Below, in pieces: positions 1-5,310 of a stretch of 5,310 nucleotides of DNA. Made by a program: the position numbers and the translations under genes. This stretch comes from Tardiphaga sp. (lineage in GTDB: Bacteria; Pseudomonadota; Alphaproteobacteria; Rhizobiales; Xanthobacteraceae). The first letter of the stretch is position 1. The number at the start of each line of letters is the position of its first letter. A model generated the notes under the pieces. It did not search any database and had not been told where the DNA came from. It was given only the letters and a program-made list of their open reading frames with translations. The DNA lies in contig JAQGJF010001024.1 of the NCBI GenBank assembly GCA_028290765.1, positions 1-5,310 on the forward strand. Reading direction: 5' to 3'.

Positions 1-1
1 C

Positions 2-310
2 AGAATCATCAGCAACGGCGGCGGGGTGACTTTCTACGACAGCAGTTCCGCCGAGAACGCCACCATCACCAATAACGGCTCGTCCCAGTTCACCGACAAC
101 AGCACGGCGGGCAGTGCCGCCATTACCAACAACAGCCAGTTAACGTTCATCCTCGATAGCACGGCGGGCAATGCGACCATCACCAACAACAACCAGTTGA
201 CGTTCTACGGCAACACAACGGCCGGCAATGCCATCATCATGAACAGCGGCAACGTGCTGTTCGACGGCGACTCGACGGCCGGCAACGCGCAGTTGATCAA
301 CACCGCGCCC
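2..310 (+). repeat. 57-bp in-frame tandem repeat in the autotransporter passenger
   Basis: Five units start at 26, 83, 140, 197 and 254 with an exact 57-bp period (19 codons). A part unit at 2-25 shows that the array continues upstream. The protein core is [S/L/V]-x-F-x-x-[S/D/N]-[S/T]-T-A-G-N-A-x-I-x-N, with the Phe conserved at residues 3, 22, 41, 60 and 79. Units 2-4 are closest to one another. The first and last drift, as is usual for array edges, and the pattern dissolves after about 310. One rung of a beta-helix per unit is a reasonable structural inference. Confidence 0.9.
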
Positions 311-2239
311 GGCGCCGTTATCAACTTTTTCACCCCCGGCCCGGCCAGCGACGGCAGGCTCACCGCCGGCTCGATCGCCGGTGATGGCCGCTTCGACCTC
401 AACGACGCAGAACTGACGGTTGGCGGCAACAATCTGTCGACCAACGTTACCGGCGTGCTCACCGGCACCGGGATCATCACCGGGAACTCGCTGATCAAGA
501 TCGGCACCGGCACGCTGACGCTGTCGGGCGCCAACACTTATACCGGCGCGACCGAAGTGAACGGCGGCACGCTGGCGGTGAACGGCAGCATTGCCGCGTC
601 GAGCGGCGTCACGGTGAACAGCGGCGCCACGCTGGGTGGCACCGGCACGGTCGGCAATACGACGATCATGAGCGGAGGCGCGCTCGCGCCGGGCAACGCC
701 ATCGGCACGCTCACCGTCAGCGGCAACCTGACCTTCAACAGCGGCACGACATATGCCGTCGAGGTCTCGCCGAGCGCGGCCGACCGCACCAACGTCACCG
801 GCACCGCGACGCTGACGGGCGCCACCGTGCAGGCGATCGCCTTGCCCGGCAGCTTCAGGGCCCAGACCTACACCATCCTCAATGCCACCGGTGGACTTGG
901 CGGCACGCAGTTCGCCGGGTTCAACGTCACCGGCAGCTTCGCGCCCGGCGCGCGCAATCCGCATTTGACCTACGACGCCAACAGCGTCTTTCTCGTGCTC
1001 GATCCCGGCACGATCGTGCTGCCGCAAGGCGCAAGCGGCAACCAGTCGAGCGTGGCGGGCGCCATCAACGCCGCGGTCGAGCGCGGCGCGACACCGCCGG
1101 CCGGCTTCGACGCGCTGCTCAACATGAGCGGCACGCAACTGGGCAATGCGCTCGGCCAGGCCTCCGGCCAGCCCGGCGCCTCGACCGCGCAGGCCGGCTT
1201 TGCCGCCACCGGGCAGTTCATCAACGGCGTGTTCGACGGCGCCTTCGGTGACGATCCCGGCCAGGGCGGAGCGACGGGCTTTGCACAAGAAGACGATAAC
1301 GCGAATGCCTACGCGCCGAAGCGGCAGGTCTCGCGCGAAGTGAAAGACGCTTACGCCGCGGTGACGCCGCGCGACCAGCGTGCGCCCTCGTTCGAGCAGC
1401 GCTGGGCCGTGTGGGCCACGGCCTATGGCGGCAACGGCCGTGTCAACGGCGATACCACCGCGGGCACCAACACCACGACCAGCCGGGTTTTCGGCACCGT
1501 CGCCGGCGCCCTCTATCATTTTACACCGGACACCCAGGCGGGTTTTGCGCTCGGCGGCGCCGGCTCGAGCTTCGATATCGCCAACGGTTTTGGCGGCGGA
1601 CGCGCCGACGTCTTCAACGCGGCGGCCTATGCCAAACACAAGTTCGGCGCCGCTTATCTTGCCGGTCTGGTCGGCTATTCCTGGCAGGACACGACCACAG
1701 ATCGCACCGTGACGATCGCGGGCATCGATAGACTTCACGCCTCGTTCCAGGCGCAGGCGCTCGCCGCGCGTCTCGAAGGCGGCTGGCGTTATGCCACGCC
1801 GATGGTCGGCATCACGCCGTATGCGGCGTTGCAGGCCACCACCTTCTATCTGCCGTCCTACGGCGAGACCGCGACCTCCGGCAGCAGCATTTTCGCGCTG
1901 AATTATGCCGCGAAGACCGTCACCGCGACGCGTAGCGAGCTCGGTGCGAAATTCGACAAGGCGATGCTGGTGCAGGGCGGCGTCGTCACCCTCAAGGCCA
2001 GGGCCGCCTGGGCGCATGACTGGAACACCGACCGCTCCGCCATCGCGACCTTCCAGACGCTCCCCGGCGCCACCTTCACGACGAATGGCGCGCAGCCTTC
2101 GGCCAACGCCGCGCTGGCGTCGCTCGGCGCCGAAATGAAATGGCACAATGGTTGGTCGGTCGCAGGCCATTTCGAGGGCGAGTTTTCCCGGGCCACCGCC
2201 GGCTATGCCGCCAAGGGCAGCGTCAAATATGCGTGGTGA
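2..2239 (+). CDS. Autotransporter (type V secretion) outer-membrane beta-barrel protein, 5'-truncated by the window
   Basis: The reading frame is open from the left edge (745 visible codons). The GTG at 26 is an internal Val inside a repeat, so the true start and signal peptide lie upstream. Counting from that codon, residues 1-95 are five 19-residue repeats rich in Asn, Thr and Gly (core STAGNATITNN). Residues 156-187 form a passenger-associated transport repeat (GTGTLTLSGANTYTG, then VNGGTLAV), followed by further beta-helix-like sequence to about 330. A more helical linker spans 340-407 (AGAINAAVERG, GFDALLNMSG). A barrel domain of about 285 residues runs from about 452 (FEQRWAVWATAYGG) to the end. 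The chain ends in Lys-Tyr-Ala-Trp; a terminal aromatic residue is the usual BAM recognition signal. By family knowledge the barrel sits in the outer membrane and the passenger is exposed at the surface. No protease motif or defined ligand-binding domain is visible, so adhesin or biofilm roles are inference. The class assignment is secure; the specific function is unknown. Confidence 0.93.
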   Translation, partial: RIISNGGGVTFYDSSSAENATITNNGSSQFTDNSTAGSAAITNNSQLTFILDSTAGNATITNNNQLTFYGNTTAGNAIIMNSGNVLFDGDSTAGNAQLINTAPGAVINFFTPGPASDGRLTAGSIAGDGRFDLNDAELTVGGNNLSTNVTGVLTGTGIITGNSLIKIGTGTLTLSGANTYTGATEVNGGTLAVNGSIAASSGVTVNSGATLGGTGTVGNTTIMSGGALAPGNAIGTLTVSGNLTFNSGTTYAVEVSPSAADRTNVTGTATLTGATVQAIALPGSFRAQTYTILNATGGLGGTQFAGFNVTGSFAPGARNPHLTYDANSVFLVLDPGTIVLPQGASGNQSSVAGAINAAVERGATPPAGFDALLNMSGTQLGNALGQASGQPGASTAQAGFAATGQFINGVFDGAFGDDPGQGGATGFAQEDDNANAYAPKRQVSREVKDAYAAVTPRDQRAPSFEQRWAVWATAYGGNGRVNGDTTAGTNTTTSRVFGTVAGALYHFTPDTQAGFALGGAGSSFDIANGFGGGRADVFNAAAYAKHKFGAAYLAGLVGYSWQDTTTDRTVTIAGIDRLHASFQAQALAARLEGGWRYATPMVGITPYAALQATTFYLPSYGETATSGSSIFALNYAAKTVTATRSELGAKFDKAMLVQGGVVTLKARAAWAHDWNTDRSAIATFQTLPGATFTTNGAQPSANAALASLGAEMKWHNGWSVAGHFEGEFSRATAGYAAKGSVKYAW

Positions 2240-2302
2240 TGTCTGCTTTTGGCGCTGTGCCCGGTTTAGCTGACGGCGCCAGCACGGCGCCCGGCAGACA
2301 TC
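2238..2302. terminator. Interrupted hairpin between convergent genes, candidate two-way terminator
   Basis: GATGTCTGC at 2238-2246 is perfectly complementary to GCAGACATC at 2294-2302. After a small internal loop (TTTT at 2247-2250 opposite CG at 2292-2293), GGCGCTGTGC at 2251-2260 pairs with GCACGGCGCC at 2282-2291, ten pairs with one G-T wobble. That leaves a 21-base loop. The structure overlaps the last bases of the stop codons of both converging genes. Neither flank has a T tract, so it is not a textbook intrinsic terminator. A role in 3'-end protection or in limiting read-through is inferred. Confidence 0.45.
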
Positions 2303-3509
2303 AGGCGATCGGCAGTGCGCCATCGGCGAGCGGATCGTGCGTGATCAGCCCGAGAATTTCGTTGCTGCCGAAGCCGAGCGACATCGGCCGCATCGCGCCG
2401 GGTACGATGGCGAGGTCGTAGAGCTCGGCCACCGCGCCGTCGAGGCGGAACCAATGCACGCAGGCCCCGCTGTCGAGATCGATCACCTGCACGCCGCACC
2501 ACGGCTCCGAATCGGTGTCCGCAAGCTTCTGATCGTGGGGCAGTCCCTCGATGCGCTGATAGCGCGGCTTCGACAGCCCGACGAACGCGTGGTCGCCGTG
2601 GAAGGCGAGCCCGCGCACAAAGCCGGGGCAAAAGGCGAGCGCGTGGAATTTGGCGGCGCCGCCGCCGGCGCCCGGCTCGATCCAGCCGAGCTCGCCGGTG
2701 CCCGAGTTCAGCAGCCAGAGGCGGTCGCGATAGATCCGCGGCGAATGCGGCATCGACAGGCCGCCGATGACGATCTCGCCGGTCTGCACGTCGACGACGA
2801 CACCGCCGCTGCCGCGCCGGTCGCGCCAGCCGTCGATGGTATCCGATCGGCTCACGGCGGTGACGTAGCGCGGCACGCCGTCCGCCATGGCGAGGCCGTT
2901 GAGATGGCAGCGGTCCTCCTTGACGATCGCCGAAATGAACGGCGGCTTCCACAGCGGCGCAAAACTGTGGCGCGCCGACGGCGTGGCGAGGCAGTTGTAA
3001 AGCGTGTTGACGAACACCACGCGCCCGTCCTTGAGAACACCGACGTCGTGCGCGTCGAGTTCGCCGGTGACGTAGGTTTCGCGCGGCACATAGCAGGCAT
3101 CGAACACATTGTTGATCTGCTCGCCTTCGTTCAGCACGTTCCTGAACCGTACGATCTGGAACAGCGTCGCCAGCAGGATGGTGTCCGGGTCGGGAACGCA
3201 AATCCCCATCGCCTTGCGGAAGAAGCGCTCGTCGACGAGGAGCCCGCCATCGACGTTCTGCCCCAGCAAATAGAACTTGCCGGACTGATAGGACGAAACC
3301 GCGAGCGCGATCCGCTGCGCGCCGAGGAAGCCGGGCAGGCCCGGCGACATCGAATAGGTGACGCGCTCTTCGGCCGGCGTCGACGGCGGCCCGGCAGCCC
3401 TGGTCTCTTGCCCTGCCGGCGCGATCTCCGTGCCCCCCTGAACAGCGGCTGACGCCGGCCTTTCCTCGTCGCCCAACACGGATGACAACTCCTGGTCCCG
3501 CTCGCTCAT
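2301..3509 (-). CDS. TIGR03032 / DUF4915 family protein of unknown function
   Basis: Complete gene of 402 residues. The family assignment rests on a chain of recognisable motifs: MSPGLPGFL (54-62), SSYQSGKFYLLG (72-83), the region around FDACYVPRETYVTGELDAHD (136-155), RCHLNGLAMADG (200-211), LSMPHSPR (251-258), LWLLNSGTGELGWIEPG (264-280), CPGFVRGLAFHG (294-305), VGLSKPR (310-316) and a closing segment near 345-370. Regularly spaced beta-rich segments suggest a propeller-like fold, which is inference. The first 50 residues are rich in Ala, Pro, Glu and Gly, look disordered, and precede the family core. The ATG at 3509 is favoured because AGGAG (positions 3517-3521 on the minus strand) stands 7 bases upstream. 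The alternative Met54 lacks a good ribosome-binding site. There is no signal peptide or membrane segment, so the protein is probably cytoplasmic. No catalytic motif is recognised. It lies downstream of, and in the same direction as, the RTX gene across a 287-bp gap, and converges on the autotransporter. Confidence 0.9.
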   Translation of the reverse strand: MSERDQELSSVLGDEERPASAAVQGGTEIAPAGQETRAAGPPSTPAEERVTYSMSPGLPGFLGAQRIALAVSSYQSGKFYLLGQNVDGGLLVDERFFRKAMGICVPDPDTILLATLFQIVRFRNVLNEGEQINNVFDACYVPRETYVTGELDAHDVGVLKDGRVVFVNTLYNCLATPSARHSFAPLWKPPFISAIVKEDRCHLNGLAMADGVPRYVTAVSRSDTIDGWRDRRGSGGVVVDVQTGEIVIGGLSMPHSPRIYRDRLWLLNSGTGELGWIEPGAGGGAAKFHALAFCPGFVRGLAFHGDHAFVGLSKPRYQRIEGLPHDQKLADTDSEPWCGVQVIDLDSGACVHWFRLDGAVAELYDLAIVPGAMRPMSLGFGSNEILGLITHDPLADGALPIA

Positions 3510-3516
3510 GCCTTCG

Positions 3517-3521
3517 CTCCT
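3517..3521 (-). promoter_or_regulatory. Ribosome-binding site (AGGAG) of the TIGR03032 gene
   Basis: AGGAG on the minus strand stands 7 bases before the ATG at 3509. It decides the choice of the long form (402 residues) over an internal start at Met54 that would remove the low-complexity N-terminus. Confidence 0.75.
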
Positions 3522-3655
3522 GCCGATCCCAACGCATCCTAGCCGAGCGATTCCATGAAACCCAATCGGTTCAAATTCTCGGACCTCATCCTGAGAGTCT
3601 GACTCATAATTCAGTCAATGTAATCGAGGCTTTATTTTCAACGACCTCGGCCGAA

Positions 3656-3707
3656 GCCGTAACCCACCGCACCACAAGCGATGCCGTCGTGGATGGTGGG
3701 TTACGGC
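3656..3707. repeat. 13-bp perfect inverted repeat, REP-like palindrome
   Basis: GCCGTAACCCACC at 3656-3668 is perfectly complementary to GGTGGGTTACGGC at 3695-3707, with a 26-base loop in which CCAC (3672-3675) can also pair with GTGG (3689-3692). The TAACCCACC/GGTGGGTTA core resembles palindromes scattered between genes in Bradyrhizobium-type genomes; that link is from memory and not searched. On the plus strand the right arm is followed by a T-rich run (3708-3724), which looks terminator-like, but no plus-strand gene ends here. Confidence 0.75.
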
Positions 3708-3746
3708 TTGTGTTTCGTTTGTTGAGATGCAGCAAATCTGGGCGCC

Positions 3747-3755
3747 TAACCCACC
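3747..3755. repeat. Extra copy of the palindrome arm (TAACCCACC)
   Basis: TAACCCACC here repeats 3660-3668 exactly and is complementary to GGTGGGTTA at 3695-3703. It may be the remaining half of a second palindrome. It also allows an alternative 9-bp pairing with the middle arm. Confidence 0.6.
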
Positions 3756-3764
3756 CTACCACGC

Positions 3765-3788
3765 CCGGCGAATGATGATGTTCGCCGG
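3765..3788 (-). terminator. Small perfect hairpin just downstream of the RTX gene
   Basis: CCGGCGAA (3765-3772) and TTCGCCGG (3781-3788) form an 8-bp GC-rich stem with an 8-base loop, beginning 8 bases past the RTX stop codon on the minus strand. The position fits a transcript end, but the following minus-strand sequence is G-rich (GGGCGTGGTAGG) with no T tract. A transcript-stabilising or Rho-assisted role is as likely as intrinsic termination. Confidence 0.4.
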
Positions 3789-3796
3789 AGGTCTCG

Positions 3797-5310
3797 TCAT
3801 GTGGCGACCGTGAGTTGATGGGTCTGCTGCTCGAACGCGACCAGCACCTGGTTGCCGGCGGTGTGGTAGCCCTGCAGGGTTGCGACATCGGCCCAGGTCG
3901 CGGCCGAACCGGTGCCGTCGGTGTCGACCTGAACCTTGACGTCGTTGCCGGTGTTGACCAGCCGGACGAAGTCGGCCGCCACGCTGCCGCTTCCGAACGC
4001 CGCATCGAGCAGCCCCGACAGGTCGAGTTCGTCGCCCTGCGCAAAGCTGTAGTCGATGAGGGTGTCGGCATTGCCGGCGCCGGCCTCCGCATATCTGAAC
4101 GTATCGGCGCCGGCGCCGCCGGTCAGGGTGTCGTTGCCCTGCCCGCCGGTCAGGATGTCGTTCAGCGCGCCCGTGGTGATGACGTCGTTGTCGCTGGTGC
4201 CGGTCAGATCGTACTGCAGGCGGGCCTCGAAACTGCTTTCGCTCCAGGTGCCGCCGGTCGGGCTGGCAAAGGTGACGGCGATATCACCGAGACCGTCCCA
4301 ATCGCCGACGCCGGTCGTTTCGAAATCGTCGGCGGGCATCTTGTTGAGGTCGACCAGGCCGACCGTGCTCAGGAAGCTCTTCCCGGTGCCGTCGTTGTTG
4401 GGGTCGAAAATCCCCCCTGGGTCGCCGTGGGTCCTGGTCTCGGTACCGCCGATGGTCGTATCCACTCCGTGCACGAAGCTAGACACGTCGGTCGCCACGA
4501 TCTTCATTGTATCGGTGGCCAGATCGAAGCCGGTGATGACATCCTGACCCGTGTCATTGCCGGGGCCGGCTACGGTCACGCGCCCGGAATCGCTGAAGCT
4601 GCCGACCTCGGCACGGACGACGATGGTGTCGCTGCCGGCGCCGCTGTTGATCCTGTCGGCGCCAAGCCCGCCGGTGATGGTATCGTTCAGCGCACCCGTC
4701 GTGATGACGTCGTTGAGGTCGGTGCCGGTCAGATCGTACTGCAGGCGCGCCTCGAAGCTCGCTTCGTTGAACGTGCCGCCGGTCGGGTCGGCAAAATTGA
4801 TGGCGATATCTCCGGGATCGTTCCAATCCGTGCCGCCGGTGTCGCCAAAGCCGGTCCTCGACTGGTCGAGCCCGATCAGGCCGACATTGGTCAGGAAGCT
4901 GCCCGCGGTGCCGTCATCGAGGCCGGCTGCCGTGCCGACCGCCGTGTCGTGGCCATGGACGAAGCTGTTGACGCCGGTCGCGACGATCATCAGCGTATCG
5001 TTGCCGAGGTCGAAGCCGGTGATGGTATCCTGGCCGGTATCGTCGCCCTGGCCGGTGCCATGGACCCGCGCGGAATCGCTGGAGCTGCCGACGACGGCGT
5101 GCACGACGACGGTGTCATGGCCGGCACCGGTGTCGATGACATCCGCGCCGGCGCCGCCGGTGATGGTATCGTCGCCCGCGCCGCCCGATATGATGTCGGC
5201 GCCGCCGGCTCCGTCGATGGTGTCGTCGCCGTCGCCGCCGAAGATGACGTCGGCCAGCGCCGAGCCGGTGATGGTGTCGGCAAAACCGGAGCCGATGACG
5301 CCTTCCATGT
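3797..5310 (-). CDS. RTX-type calcium-binding protein with C-terminal type I secretion domain, 5'-truncated by the window
   Basis: The frame runs off the right edge. The ATG at 5308 lies in MEGVIGSGFADTITG, which looks like the middle of a repeat region, so it is probably internal and the protein larger than the 503 residues numbered from it. Residues 24-68 hold Gly/Asp-rich nonapeptides of the hemolysin-type calcium-binding class (GGDGDDTID, GGAGDDTIT, GGAGADVID). Two adjacent copies of a longer module follow at 55-216 and 217-391. Another nonapeptide set (GGQGNDTLTGGAGADTF) leads into a C-terminal domain at about 398-503 with DTLIDYSFAQGDELDLSGLL and a beta-rich tail ending in LTVAT. This matches the VCA0849-like type I secretion target domain. 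By family knowledge such proteins leave the cell through an ABC transporter channel and fold on binding external calcium; none of those transporter genes is in view. No enzyme domain is visible, so adhesin, matrix or toxin roles cannot be separated. Confidence 0.9.
   Translation of the reverse strand, partial: MEGVIGSGFADTITGSALADVIFGGDGDDTIDGAGGADIISGGAGDDTITGGAGADVIDTGAGHDTVVVHAVVGSSSDSARVHGTGQGDDTGQDTITGFDLGNDTLMIVATGVNSFVHGHDTAVGTAAGLDDGTAGSFLTNVGLIGLDQSRTGFGDTGGTDWNDPGDIAINFADPTGGTFNEASFEARLQYDLTGTDLNDVITTGALNDTITGGLGADRINSGAGSDTIVVRAEVGSFSDSGRVTVAGPGNDTGQDVITGFDLATDTMKIVATDVSSFVHGVDTTIGGTETRTHGDPGGIFDPNNDGTGKSFLSTVGLVDLNKMPADDFETTGVGDWDGLGDIAVTFASPTGGTWSESSFEARLQYDLTGTSDNDVITTGALNDILTGGQGNDTLTGGAGADTFRYAEAGAGNADTLIDYSFAQGDELDLSGLLDAAFGSGSVAADFVRLVNTGNDVKVQVDTDGTGSAATWADVATLQGYHTAGNQVLVAFEQQTHQLTVAT
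4136..4660 (-). repeat. Module B of the tandem duplication in the RTX protein (175 residues)
   Basis: Residues 217-391 follow module A without a gap and repeat its landmarks: ADRINSGAGSDTIVV, DTGQDVITGFDLATDTMKIVA, SFVHGVDT, SFLSTVGLVDL, DWDGLGDIAVTFASPTGGT, SFEARLQYDLTGT and NDVITTGALNDILTGG. The 13 extra residues fall mainly in the Gly/Asp-rich loop near 290-307. At DNA level, 4197-4231 matches 4722-4756 in module A at 34 of 35 bases, while other parts have drifted considerably. Confidence 0.85.
4661..5146 (-). repeat. Module A of the tandem duplication in the RTX protein (162 residues)
   Basis: Residues 55-216 start at ADVIDTGAGHDTVVV, continue through DTGQDTITGFDLGNDTLMIVA, SFVHGHDT and SFLTNVGLIGLD to DWNDPGDIAINFADPTGGT, and end with SFEARLQYDLTGT and NDVITTGALNDTITGG. 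Each landmark recurs in the same order in module B. I do not recognise the block between the RTX units as a named domain. Confidence 0.85.
5105..5239 (-). repeat. RTX nonapeptide repeat block
   Basis: Near the visible N-terminal end, consecutive GGxGxDxUx-like units (GGDGDDTID, GAGGADIIS, GGAGDDTIT, GGAGADVID, TGAGHDTVV) run without a break, the pattern that forms the calcium-binding parallel beta-roll. The DNA mirrors it with recurring GCCGCC and GATGGT-type words on the plus strand. A second, shorter block lies at about 4094-4180, just before the secretion domain. Confidence 0.85.

Larger units (their letters stand above)
3510..3796. other. Non-coding spacer with palindromes and an AT-richer patch
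   Basis: This stretch separates the RTX stop from the TIGR03032 start. From right to left it holds a perfect 8-bp hairpin beside the RTX stop (3765-3788), an isolated TAACCCACC (3747-3755), a 13-bp inverted repeat (3656-3707), an AT-richer patch (about 3600-3640), and the ribosome-binding site of the TIGR03032 gene. The short reading frames across it lack any recognisable protein pattern and mostly run out of frame into neighbouring genes. A promoter for the TIGR03032 gene is expected here, but I could not find a convincing -35/-10 pair. Confidence 0.7.

Noticed and set aside
26..28. GTG as true start of the autotransporter
   Set aside because: The frame is open to the left edge, the eight codons before it fit the same 19-residue repeat, and there is no signal peptide after it.
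140..2323. 727-residue open frame on the minus strand opposite the autotransporter
   Set aside because: It is rich in Arg, Gly and Ala with no recognisable motif and mirrors a clearly real gene. Long antisense frames are common in GC-rich genomes with strong third-position bias.
2337..3452. 371-residue plus-strand frame opposite the TIGR03032 gene
   Set aside because: Its composition is typical of an antisense shadow, and the opposite strand carries consistent family motifs over its full length.
2266..3537. 423-residue minus-strand frame overlapping the TIGR03032 gene in another frame
   Set aside because: Very Arg-rich, without motifs, and the overlapping frame has both family matches and the good ribosome-binding site.
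3482..3775. 97-residue plus-strand frame across the spacer
   Set aside because: It overlaps the start of the TIGR03032 gene in antisense and translates the REP-like palindrome; there is no family resemblance.
3604..4092. 162-residue minus-strand frame running from inside the RTX gene into the spacer
   Set aside because: It starts out of frame within the secretion domain and its tail is translated palindrome sequence; no protein pattern is seen.
4136..5146. CRISPR-like or direct-repeat array
   Set aside because: The repetition is in-frame protein repetition (RTX units and modules), with no short identical repeats separated by unique spacers.
5306..5308. ATG as true start of the RTX gene
   Set aside because: The sequence that follows is mid-repeat in character, no signal or leader is visible, and only two bases of upstream sequence exist to judge a ribosome-binding site. 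Truncation by the window is more likely.

Overview
GC-rich DNA from an alphaproteobacterium, most likely Rhizobiales near Bradyrhizobium. This placement is inferred from the codon bias, the Bradyrhizobium-style autotransporter with a 19-residue STAGNATI-type passenger repeat, and an intergenic palindrome with TAACCCACC/GGTGGGTTA arms that resembles the dispersed palindromes of that group. No rRNA, tRNA, CRISPR array, transposase or integrase is visible.

Layout: positions 2-2239 (+) hold the C-terminal part of a type V autotransporter: the end of a repetitive beta-helical passenger, a PATR-type segment, a helical linker and a complete outer-membrane beta-barrel. A converging gene at 2301-3509 (-) encodes a complete TIGR03032/DUF4915-type protein of 402 residues. 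The 61-bp gap between these two genes is almost filled by a long interrupted hairpin that includes the last bases of both stop codons. A 287-bp non-coding stretch (3510-3796) follows; it carries a 13-bp perfect inverted repeat, a third copy of its arm, a small hairpin just after the next gene's stop, and an AT-richer patch. From 3797 to the right edge (-) lies the C-terminal part of an RTX-type, calcium-binding, probably type I-secreted protein, built of two adjacent copies of a 162-175 residue module plus a C-terminal secretion domain.

Together: two large exported repeat proteins, one using type V and one type I secretion, flank a probably beta-propeller-like protein of unknown function. The RTX gene and the TIGR03032 gene lie in the same orientation, but the 287-bp gap with hairpins argues against tight co-transcription. 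No dedicated secretion genes (ABC transporter, membrane fusion protein, outer-membrane channel) are in the window, so any functional link among the three genes is conjecture. The least familiar item is the duplicated module of the RTX protein. I found no clear evidence for a wholly new system.
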